Assembly (NCBI RefSeq): GCF_024437655.1
Contig: NZ_JANBVF010000017.1
Location: 1-64,000, forward strand
Length of the DNA: 64,000 nucleotides
Direction: 5' to 3'
Source: Chitinolyticbacter albus
GTDB lineage: Bacteria; Pseudomonadota; Gammaproteobacteria; Burkholderiales; Chitinibacteraceae
Under the pieces are notes generated by a model. It had not been told where the DNA came from. It made no database searches and worked only from the letters and a program-made list of their open reading frames with translations. A program made the translations under genes and the position numbers. Of the stretch, positions 54,187 to 61,674 are shown piece after piece. The number at the start of each line of letters is the position of its first letter. Position 1 is the first letter of the stretch.

Positions 54187-55521
54187 ATGCTGGTTGAAAA
54201 AGGGATACAACTTGTAAAGGTCAAAACTGGTTCAGGTATTACAACAAGATTTAGAGTTCAAATCAAGAGAGTAGATTTCAAGCTTGATAGGTTGTTTGAG
54301 AGTTTAGAAGATGCCAAGGAAGTTGTTGCATTAGCCAAAAGCAAAGAGGGCAGGAATAGACTTCTAGCCAAAACACAAGAAGAAGAAAAGAGAGAGGTTG
54401 AGTTTAATATTCCACCTTTAAAATACTGGATTGAAAAATATGTAAAAATGTATTTACCTGAAATTGAGAAAGAAGGTAAATTTTGGGAAGGTCAAAACCT
54501 ACTTAAACATAGAAGTAGAGCTAATCAACTAGCATTCATAAAAAATATTTTAAGCACAAAAATACCTGATACTAATGCTCTTGATAAATTCTTGAAAAAA
54601 GGTAAGACACCAGAAGATTTTGCTCATCTAAAAGATTTTATTAATTTTGGAGAAAAATCATTTGGTGACTTGAAAGTTACTGAAATAACACACCTTCATA
54701 TAAATTCATACATTAGAGAGAGATTGAAGCATATTAAAAAAATATCTATTCAAAGAGAATTGTCTGTTATGAATAAGATATTTGAAAAGCTCAAACACAT
54801 GAGCCATAGCTTTATTGAATTTAAAAGTCCTGTTTATGGATATGATAAAACATTGCTGGCTAATGCTTTAAATAAAAGCTCATTCAGGTTTGAAGATGAA
54901 GAGTTGGAGAAGCTACTTGAAGCCCTGTTAGATATGAAGAACATTGAAAATTATCAAATTACAATGATTTCTCTTTTAACTGCAATGAGAAGAAGTGAAG
55001 TGGTTAATCTTCAATGGTCAAGAATATTTCTTGATAAGAGTTATATTGTTCTTGATGAAACTAAAACAAAGCCTAGGAAGGTTTTTTTGACAGAACAGGC
55101 AAAGCAATTCATCCAACTGATAGATAAAAAAGAAAATCAAGACAAGGTTTTCAAAATAACAATCAATGGGTTTGAGAGAAATTTTCAAAGGATTAAAACT
55201 GATTTGGATTTGAAACATATCAAGTTTCATAAGATTAGAGCTGAGGCTATTAGTAGAATTTTAACATCTATGTTAAACAACAATGGTCAAATTTCTTCAA
55301 TTGTAGCTAGTAAGTTCATAGGTGCTAAATCAGTCAAGAAGCTTGAAAAACACATTGATAAAATAAAGCAACCAGAATTAGCAAATCAAGATGACTTGTT
55401 AAAATCTGTTGGTCATTCTCACAGCTCTACAACTGCTGATTTTTATTTTACTTTAAAAGATGATGAAATAAATATTGATGATAAAAAAACAGCATTAACA
55501 ACCAGAACAGATAAAAGGTAA
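54187..55521 (+). CDS. int: Tyrosine recombinase (integrase)
   Basis: 444 residues with a GGGGAT RBS 8 nt upstream. The N-terminal ~150 residues are arm/core-binding-like. The catalytic domain has box I LLTAMRRSEVVNLQW (Arg268), HKIR (His348, Arg351), GHSHSSTTADFYF (His410, Tyr420), so the R-H-R-H-Y set is complete. It lies 183 bp inside attL and is the best candidate for integrating and excising the element at msrA. AT-rich throughout. Confidence 0.92.
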   Translation: MLVEKGIQLVKVKTGSGITTRFRVQIKRVDFKLDRLFESLEDAKEVVALAKSKEGRNRLLAKTQEEEKREVEFNIPPLKYWIEKYVKMYLPEIEKEGKFWEGQNLLKHRSRANQLAFIKNILSTKIPDTNALDKFLKKGKTPEDFAHLKDFINFGEKSFGDLKVTEITHLHINSYIRERLKHIKKISIQRELSVMNKIFEKLKHMSHSFIEFKSPVYGYDKTLLANALNKSSFRFEDEELEKLLEALLDMKNIENYQITMISLLTAMRRSEVVNLQWSRIFLDKSYIVLDETKTKPRKVFLTEQAKQFIQLIDKKENQDKVFKITINGFERNFQRIKTDLDLKHIKFHKIRAEAISRILTSMLNNNGQISSIVASKFIGAKSVKKLEKHIDKIKQPELANQDDLLKSVGHSHSSTTADFYFTLKDDEINIDDKKTALTTRTDKR

Positions 55522-55522
55522 G

Positions 55523-56095
55523 ATGATGTTAAACACAAAAGAAGAGATTGAAGCTTGGTTGATTGAGATGGGGATTAAAAATTATACCATCAATGATGAT
55601 TTAACAGTAAATACTAGAACTGGTGTTGACTTAAGAAATAAAGGATTAACAGAAATACCAATTCAGTTTAATAGAGTAGGTTATCATTTTGACTGTTCAC
55701 ACAATGAATTGACTAGTCTTAATGGTTGCCCTAGAAAAGTTGTTGGTTGTTTTTATTGTAATCATAATAAATTGACAAATTTAGAAGGCTGTCCAGTAGA
55801 GCTTGTTGGACATCTTTTTGGTGGAAGTAGTGATTTTAATTGCTCATACAATAAATTAACCAGCCTAAAAGGTTGTATTGAAATAATAGATGGTGACTTT
55901 TGGTGTGAGGGTAATGAGATAGATGATTTCAAATACTTACCAAAAGAAATCAATGGCAAATTCCATGCTAAATATGCAGAAACATTTGAAGAGGCTCAAT
56001 ATTTACAACAGATAGCATTAGATGAAGAAGTATTGACTAAAATGGTGAGTAATATTGTAGAGCCAACAAAGAGAAAGAAATCACAACCAGTATAA
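55523..56095 (+). CDS. Cys-containing leucine-rich-repeat-like protein
   Basis: 190 residues (189 if the second ATG at 55526, with better RBS spacing, is used). It starts 1 bp after the int stop, so it is operonic. About four repeats of 21-23 residues follow the pattern F-x-C-x-x-N-x-L-T-x-L-x-G-C-P: FDCSHNELTSLNGCP, FYCNHNKLTNLEGCP, FNCSYNKLTSLKGCI and FWCEGNEIDDFKYLP. Such short Cys-rich LRRs occur in phage and plasmid hypothetical proteins and probably mediate protein binding. Function unknown. Confidence 0.75.
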   Translation: MMLNTKEEIEAWLIEMGIKNYTINDDLTVNTRTGVDLRNKGLTEIPIQFNRVGYHFDCSHNELTSLNGCPRKVVGCFYCNHNKLTNLEGCPVELVGHLFGGSSDFNCSYNKLTSLKGCIEIIDGDFWCEGNEIDDFKYLPKEINGKFHAKYAETFEEAQYLQQIALDEEVLTKMVSNIVEPTKRKKSQPV

Positions 56096-56107
56096 GGATG
56101 TTAACAA

Positions 56108-56965
56108 ATGAAGATGATAGGTTTTGATGAGAAATTCAGTTTGCTTTGCCAAGAGGCTTTTTTGACAAAGAATACTCTTTTATCTGGGTTTGACCTTTTG
56201 CTTAAAGCAAATTTCTTTCAAGATAGAGAAGGGTATTTTTATTCTGCCTTTTTTAATATTTCTATTGGAATGGAAAGAATATTAAAAATAGCCATAGTCA
56301 CAAACTACATTCTTGAAAATGGGTATAAAAACCCTACCTTGGCTCAACAAAAAGAATTAAGAGATAAATTTGGACATAAAATAGAGCTTCTTTATCAAGA
56401 GTGTCAAAGATTAAGAGAGGTATATTGTAACAATACAAATCCTCTCACTGCTCTTGATGAAAAAATAATTGGCTTTCTGCATGAGTATGCAGTTAAAACT
56501 AGATATCATAATTTAAATGAAGTTTGTGAACCAAAGAATAGCAAAAGCCCATTGAGTAAGTGGTTAGAAATTTCAAAAGAGGTTTATGAAAAATATACTC
56601 CACCCAGTACCAGAGAAAAAGCTGGATTGAATTTGTTGTATAAAATGGATAGGGAAGGTATTACTAATAAGCCAACAAATCAATTAGATAGTCATGGACA
56701 GGTTATGTTTGTTTTTGATATTCTACATTGTCAATATATTATTGAAAAAAGTAGACCTCTAATTATTTGGAGAATTGTTGAAATTTTACAACCTATGCAT
56801 TTTTTGCTATGGGAAATGTCTCGAAGGGCAAGTGAATATGAAATAAATAACAATATCAAGACAATGGTTATCCCTCATTATGAGGATTTTTTCTACTTCC
56901 TGTTGGCAGATAAAGCTGATATTAAGAGAAGAAAGAAGTGGCTTGATATTTTCAACAGGTATTAA
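56108..56965 (+). CDS. Uncharacterised element protein, possibly HEPN-like
   Basis: 285 residues, 12 bp after the LRR gene and probably in the int operon. Predicted almost all-helical. The segments NISIGMERILKIAIVTNYILEN, FGHKIELLYQECQRL and YAVKTRYHNLNEV resemble HEPN-like hypothetical proteins, but a canonical R-x4-6-H RNase motif is not clear. It might be an accessory (defence or RNA-processing) gene; this is inference from pattern and position. An in-frame ATG at 56114 is an alternative start. Confidence 0.55.
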   Translation: MKMIGFDEKFSLLCQEAFLTKNTLLSGFDLLLKANFFQDREGYFYSAFFNISIGMERILKIAIVTNYILENGYKNPTLAQQKELRDKFGHKIELLYQECQRLREVYCNNTNPLTALDEKIIGFLHEYAVKTRYHNLNEVCEPKNSKSPLSKWLEISKEVYEKYTPPSTREKAGLNLLYKMDREGITNKPTNQLDSHGQVMFVFDILHCQYIIEKSRPLIIWRIVEILQPMHFLLWEMSRRASEYEINNNIKTMVIPHYEDFFYFLLADKADIKRRKKWLDIFNRY

Positions 56966-57063
56966 GAGCAATAATGACACAGCTACCAAAATTTTTTGTT
57001 AGAACTGGTAAGCCTTTCCTCCTGCCAAACCTGCCTTTGTGTTTAAACTGGCTTAATCCTATG

Positions 57064-58617
57064 TTAAATCAAGTTATGTCTTATTAGTAATCTTGTTGAA
57101 TTATTAGCTATTTTCTCAATAACAGTGAAATATGGTTTTAGCTTTGTTATTGGATTTGCTTTACTTGGATAATTAACAATAACTGTAGAACAGTTATTGT
57201 TATGGGTTTTGCTATTTCTTATAATGTGGAATAACATTTTTAGGTAATCAAAACCTTGAATTTTTATCCCAAGAATACTTTTTTTAACATCTTTGATTAA
57301 GCTCATTGAGAATTGAGTTTTTAGTTCAAGAAAATCTGCATAACCTGTTTTGCTTTTAGACAAAATATTTTTAGCAGTATCAAGAATGATGTTGTTAAAA
57401 AAATTTGTTTTCATAAATTGTCTATACAGTGTAATTGATTTCTCTACACCAAACATATTAAACCCTCTTATCCTGTGGGCTGTTCTAACAGCATTATGAG
57501 CCAAGCTATTGTCTTCTTCTGCTGTTAATACCTCATTCCTGGAAATCTTCTCAATGAGGCTTAAATCAAGTCCTAGGGTCTTTGATACATACTTGAATAT
57601 GTAAGAGCTGGCTTTTGCTGAATCACCTCTCTTTTTATCTTCAACCTTAAAATCAACACTGCTCTCATTAAAATGTATTTTGCATACACCTTGAAGAGTT
57701 TTAATGTTTGATGTGTCTATAAACATCAGGCAATGATAATGAGGAGAGCCATCCTGATGAAATTCATTGACATTTATACCCATAAAATCAATCTGTCCAT
57801 CATTTAAATTTGTTCTTATTCTTGCCCATCTTTCAGTAAAATACTTATGAGCCTGCTTGACTGTTGAGCCATCCCATTTCTTAGAGCCATTTAATGGATT
57901 AGAGTGAAACCTTGGTGGAACAGTAAAAGTAATAAAAACCCAACCCCAGTCTTTTTCTTCTGCTAATTTCTCAATGCTTCTACATAAGTTTATTTTTTCT
58001 GCTATCTCTTGCTTATTAGTTCTAACCACATTAATTAAATTGATAGAATGATTATTTTCACCTATAAGCACTGTGTCTTTCAAATAGTCAAATTGTTTGA
58101 TTTTATGTTTCTTGAAATTATTTAGGAATGAAGTAGAGCAATAAGGTCTATGCTCATTGACTAGATTAAAGCACTGGTCAAGGTAGTAAAATGATTGAGT
58201 GACAAGACTTTTTATGGACTTATATCTACTGGTGAACTCAGTCTTGTATTCTTCATTATTTAATTTTTTGAAAAACACTTGAAGGTTAAATTCTAAATAA
58301 CTTCTTATTTCTTTGTCATCCATTGCCACAAATTTGAAAAATCTAAAATCTATGTTTTTGATGATATTGTATAATCTTGGTGCTGATAGGTTTAGGATGT
58401 AATAAGATTTACTTTGCCTAAAAAAACCTTCTGCATAATCATCAATGATGGTTAATAGAAATTGCTTAAATGCCTGTTCTTGTGTGTAGGTGTGGAAGTG
58501 TTTAGATAGGAAACCAGATAAATCAATATGTTTGATTATGAGCTTCTTTGATTTGTATTGACTGTTAAATTCTGCTTGAAGAGTATTGTAGTCAATGGCT
58601 TTTATTAGTTCTATCAT
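57064..58617 (-). CDS. HUH replication initiation endonuclease, phage GPA family
   Basis: 517 residues. Motif I is WVFITFTVPP (226-235). The HUH metal-binding pair is PHYHCLMFI (His293, His295). The tandem-tyrosine motif is SYIFKYVSK (Tyr339, Tyr343, Lys346). The downstream HRIRGFNMFGVEKSITLYRQ fits the conserved GPA-family segment. This is the rolling-circle endonuclease type of P2-like gpA, nicking and religating one strand at a double-strand origin. Convergent with the int operon, transcribed from the 58618-58838 region, where a minus-strand TATAAT (58696-58701) is present. Confidence 0.85.
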   Translation of the reverse strand: MIELIKAIDYNTLQAEFNSQYKSKKLIIKHIDLSGFLSKHFHTYTQEQAFKQFLLTIIDDYAEGFFRQSKSYYILNLSAPRLYNIIKNIDFRFFKFVAMDDKEIRSYLEFNLQVFFKKLNNEEYKTEFTSRYKSIKSLVTQSFYYLDQCFNLVNEHRPYCSTSFLNNFKKHKIKQFDYLKDTVLIGENNHSINLINVVRTNKQEIAEKINLCRSIEKLAEEKDWGWVFITFTVPPRFHSNPLNGSKKWDGSTVKQAHKYFTERWARIRTNLNDGQIDFMGINVNEFHQDGSPHYHCLMFIDTSNIKTLQGVCKIHFNESSVDFKVEDKKRGDSAKASSYIFKYVSKTLGLDLSLIEKISRNEVLTAEEDNSLAHNAVRTAHRIRGFNMFGVEKSITLYRQFMKTNFFNNIILDTAKNILSKSKTGYADFLELKTQFSMSLIKDVKKSILGIKIQGFDYLKMLFHIIRNSKTHNNNCSTVIVNYPSKANPITKLKPYFTVIEKIANNSTRLLIRHNLI

Positions 58618-58669
58618 AGTTATTTTCCCAGTTTTATCCTTGGGATTTAACTAATTATTTTACTGTGGC

Positions 58670-58799
58670 TATTGACTTTTTATTAAGTATTTCATATTAT
58701 ATGCCTATGAATTAAAAAATACTTTAAGTTGGTAAAATAGTTTATTTAAATCTTGCAGGATTTCAACCTATATTACTAAATAAAAAGTAAAAGTCAATA
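58670..58799. repeat. 11-bp inverted repeats framing the rep leader
   Basis: TATTGACTTTT (58670-58680) and AAAAGTCAATA (58789-58799) are exact inverted repeats about 108 bp apart in the gene-free 58618-58838 interval between rep and the second recombinase. They enclose the rep -10 candidate. Possible roles are operator pair, origin structure or chance in AT-rich DNA. Confidence 0.4.
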
Positions 58800-58803
58800 A
58801 AGA

Positions 58804-58827
58804 AAGAACCTAAATGGTTCTTTTTTT
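58804..58827. terminator. Intrinsic terminator after second recombinase
   Basis: AAGAACC-taaat-GGTTCTT stem with T runs on both sides (seven T on the plus side, TTCTTTATT on the minus side), 12 bp past the recombinase stop. Probably bidirectional. Confidence 0.75.
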
Positions 58828-58838
58828 ATTTGTGCAGA

Positions 58839-59546
58839 TTAGTGTGGGTTTTTTAACTTCTTCAACTTACTTCTAATCTTAAACTTATCAAGTTTGCTCA
58901 CTGTATTTATTTTCTCATTACTCTTATTCTCAATAGATAAAATCTTGGGACCTTGTAAATCACCAGTCTTTAACTTATAGCCATAAGCTCCTTGGGAATT
59001 TACTGACCTGTGACCCATTGCAACAGCAATTTCCTCCTTGATGTATCCACCAGTCTTTAAATCCTCTGCAAAGGCATGCCTGAAAGTGTAAGAGCTGGCT
59101 TTATATTTATTCTTATAAAGTTTCTGTGAGGTTCTAATGATTTCAGTGCTGATTGCTTGTAGTGTTGTTTTTAAATCCAAGAATAAGGTATTTTTAACAT
59201 CACTGTTTTCAATGGTATTGACAAGATATTCATTGTAAGATTTTTCATCTATTGCAATAGTCAACACTCTTTCTTTTATCCCTCTACTTTGTGCCTCATT
59301 CACTTTTGCACCTTTGATTGTGAATTTCAATTGATTATCCACTTTCTCAATGAAGATATTTTTAAGCTCTGATGGTCTGCAACCAGTTAGAGCCATAATT
59401 GAAACTGATAGCTTATGGTTGTCACTACATCTATTAAATATCTCTTCCCTAAAATTTAAGTGTGACTTGTAGAATTTAGTAAATCCATTTTTCTTGCTAT
59501 TGGTTTTTTTCTTCTTATTGCTGTTTTCCTCATTTTCATTAGTCAT
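58839..59546 (-). CDS. Short tyrosine recombinase-like protein
   Basis: 235 residues from the ATG at 59546, which has AGGA 5 nt upstream; an ATG at 59558 has none. A Lys/Asn-rich N-terminus leads to a catalytic domain only: IMALTGCRPSELKNI (box I Arg), SSYTFRHAFAEDL (Tyr replaces the first His of HxxR), MGHRSVNSQGAYGY (second His and probable nucleophile Tyr). It lacks the core-binding domain of the first integrase. It may act in resolution, inversion or regulation. Confidence 0.75.
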   Translation of the reverse strand: MTNENEENSNKKKKTNSKKNGFTKFYKSHLNFREEIFNRCSDNHKLSVSIMALTGCRPSELKNIFIEKVDNQLKFTIKGAKVNEAQSRGIKERVLTIAIDEKSYNEYLVNTIENSDVKNTLFLDLKTTLQAISTEIIRTSQKLYKNKYKASSYTFRHAFAEDLKTGGYIKEEIAVAMGHRSVNSQGAYGYKLKTGDLQGPKILSIENKSNEKINTVSKLDKFKIRSKLKKLKNPH

Positions 59547-59688
59547 AGTTTTCCTCATTTTAAAAAGTTTTTCTTATTTTTTTGCAAGACCATCCCCCAA
59601 GAGTTTTTTCGTTCCTCAAAAATCTTGACCCCTTGAAGGGGTGAGAAAGTTTTCTCTAATTCGTTCCTCATTAGTTCAACTTTCCCTT

Positions 59689-59719
59689 GTTATTTCACAA
59701 AAAACCATTGTGAAATAAC
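59689..59719. repeat. 12-bp perfect inverted repeat
   Basis: GTTATTTCACAA, 7-nt spacer AAAACCA, TTGTGAAATAAC. It lies 143 bp upstream of the short recombinase gene and shares the TTTCACA word with the element-end repeats. Confidence 0.7.
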
Positions 59720-59881
59720 AATAAATCTCATAGTGAAGTAACAGTGTTTATTATGCATATTGGTTGAAATAGTCAATGTTGACATTCTCTACTTTAAGAT
59801 ATTTTGCAAAAGTGAAATATCCTATTTTTATTCTGCTGTTGGTTTTTCTGGTTGAAAATATTTTTTACTTTTTTATGTTGA

Positions 59882-59907
59882 AATAAAAAAAGGACTTCAA
59901 GAGTCCT
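59882..59907 (-). terminator. Minus-strand intrinsic terminator, no gene upstream
   Basis: AGGACT-cttga-AGTCCT (minus strand) followed by TTTTTTTATTT. No ORF lies upstream on this strand between here and 60305, so it may end a non-coding RNA or protect the recombinase leader from read-through. Confidence 0.6.
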
Positions 59908-60305
59908 GTTTTGGTGTTAAAAAGTATAATTTGAATTTTGGTGTGTTCTGATTTTTTGTTTTTTTGAATTAACTGTGAATTTTCACAGCAATCAAGAATT
60001 GCCTTGGGTTTTTGTTTTAAAGATTTTTGGTTTTAGAAAAACACCAATAGGTGAGTGGTGTGTGTTCCAGAAAATCTTTTAGGTTTACAGGTTTTTAGGT
60101 TCTTTTTTAACATTACTTAATTGATGTTTAACATCTTAAAATTATACAGCCATCATTAAATTATATTTAACCATCTACACATTATCATTCAGCAACTAAA
60201 AGGAATAAATCAACATCATAAAACCACCATTTAACATTAAATTATTATCTAAAAACACTTGACTTTTATTTTTCAATTAATAACATATGAAAAATGGAGG
60301 TTGTT

Positions 60306-61337
60306 ATGGATTATTCTAAAAATTTAGATGTTGGTATTTCTGACTCAAGGAAGGTATTTTTGCTAATGTATGAAGGTGATTTAAATACAAAAATACTTTC
60401 CAGCTCATTGCCTGAGATTTATTCTAATTTAACTGGTGAGGGTCTAATATCATCTTCTTATGAGTCATTTAAGAATTATGTATATTCATCAAGAAAAAAA
60501 CTAGGTTTAGATAATAAGCTTCTTGATATAAGTCTTGCACCATTGATTGAAAATCCTAACTCAATGAAGGTGATTGAGAATTTACTTTTAAATAATGATT
60601 TGAATACCACAATAATCATTAAGTCCCCATCAGTTGTTTATGGTGATTTAATGAAAAACAAACTTATTAGCTGCAATTATGATTACTTCAAATTATGCAT
60701 ACATAAATTAAGGAAGAGGTATGGTTTGCCATCAAGATTAAGTCAAATTAATTTGAAGGTTGGTAAAGAGGTAGTAATTGTTGTTGAGAAGGCTGTTGTG
60801 ACATCTAAAAATAAAGATTTAAGTAATGGAGTTGCACCATCATCCAAAGGTAGCCTTAAAACAGTTGCAACTGGCACTAGTGGCAACATGGGGGATGTTA
60901 GAAATGTTCATGAAATGTATGTTGGTGAAGTTATGCAAGATAAATATGATTTGACATTTAAAAAAGATGAATTTAATAGATTCTTACCTAATAATGATGA
61001 TGAAATTTTTTCTTGTAGTAAATATATGGAGACAGATTTAGGTTTATCTAGTTGGGTTAAATATTATCAAGAAAATATGAACAATCCTAGATTTGTTAAT
61101 GTTTATGAGTTTTTAAATAGTCCTGAGAAAATACCTTTGACTGATAGTTTAATATTAGAAATTGGGCAATTTACTGATAATGGCAAAATTAGTTTTCAAA
61201 GTTGTGAAAGTAATAGTAGAAGGTTTCCTAATTTAAAGAAATACAAAGTATTTACTAAATTTAATCTTCATTATTTAAGACTAATGATGTTTCCAAAATT
61301 GTTTGACCAGTTTAAAACAGCATATAATAATAGTTAA
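60306..61337 (+). CDS. Element protein with duplicated DNA-binding-like module
   Basis: 343 residues from the ATG at 60306, which has a perfect GGAGG 5 nt upstream; the ATG at 60294 overlaps that RBS. Residues 19-76 and 93-150 are tandem copies of a ~58-residue module: LL-x-DLNT-x-I ... IY/VY-x2-L ... LIS-x2-Y-x-x-FK ... RKK/RKR-x-GL ... L-x2-I-x-L. It looks like a helix-turn-helix module of plasmid accessory proteins. The C-terminal half is unlike anything I know. Candidate element regulator or origin/att-binding protein. Confidence 0.65.
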   Translation: MDYSKNLDVGISDSRKVFLLMYEGDLNTKILSSSLPEIYSNLTGEGLISSSYESFKNYVYSSRKKLGLDNKLLDISLAPLIENPNSMKVIENLLLNNDLNTTIIIKSPSVVYGDLMKNKLISCNYDYFKLCIHKLRKRYGLPSRLSQINLKVGKEVVIVVEKAVVTSKNKDLSNGVAPSSKGSLKTVATGTSGNMGDVRNVHEMYVGEVMQDKYDLTFKKDEFNRFLPNNDDEIFSCSKYMETDLGLSSWVKYYQENMNNPRFVNVYEFLNSPEKIPLTDSLILEIGQFTDNGKISFQSCESNSRRFPNLKKYKVFTKFNLHYLRLMMFPKLFDQFKTAYNNS

Positions 61338-61674
61338 TCCAGTAGTTCAGTAGTTTATGTCTTGTGCAAAAAAAAATGGACTTATAGAAAATCCATTTGT
61401 GTTTATTAAGTTGTGTAACAAGTCACTAAAATTCAAGTTTTGAAGGTTTGGAAGCTGGGTTTCCAAGGTGTTAGGTGTTGAACCTGCCTAGTTGCCTCAA
61501 AAATCAGGTTTAAGCACTTGTTAGGTGATGGGGTAGGGGTCAGTAGCCTGCTGGTAGTGCAAAGCCCTAGAAAACAGGCTGGCTGAGGTTTTTACATGGT
61601 TTAAGGTGTTGTATTTTCACAAGCACTTCCCAAGTGGCACTAGTGAAAATACATAAGTCATTGATATTTAATGG
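61338..61674. other. Right-end non-coding region of the element
   Basis: No gene. It contains a weak terminator-like hairpin (AAATGGA 61374-61380 / TCCATTT 61392-61398), a TTGGAA...TTCCAA hairpin near 61,449, and the nested palindrome plus arm repeat at 61611-61652. Slightly less AT-rich than the coding part. Confidence 0.55.
61611..61652. repeat. Nested palindrome with right arm-type repeat
   Basis: Outer exact inverted repeat GTATTTTCAC (61611-61620) / GTGAAAATAC (61643-61652). Inside is a second inverted repeat, CACTT-ccc-AAGTG. The segment 61614-61629 is identical to the left subterminal repeat at 54117-54132. Located 45 bp inside attR. Confidence 0.7.

Larger units (their letters stand above)
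59559..60305. other. AT-rich gene-free control region with palindromes
   Basis: About 750 bp with no supported gene. It holds a direct repeat TTCGTTCCTCA (59608-59618 and 59660-59670), a palindrome ACCCCTTgAAGGGGT (59628-59642), a perfect 12-bp inverted repeat GTTATTTCACAA/TTGTGAAATAAC (59689-59719) and an imperfect palindrome GATATTT...AAATATC (59798-59821). It also holds the exact palindrome CTGTGAAttTTCACAG (59973-59988). GTGAAATAAC-like words recur at 59733 and 59812. A minus-strand terminator lies at 59882-59907. Likely replication origin and/or operator region of the element. Confidence 0.55.

Noticed and set aside
59779-59805. Promoter TTGACA...TATTTT in the element control region
   Set aside because: The spacer is only 15 bp and no plus-strand gene follows closely; too weak to list as a feature.
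59559-60305. CRISPR array in the repeat-rich AT region
   Set aside because: The repeats are short palindromes with irregular spacing; no regular repeat-spacer pattern and no cas genes.
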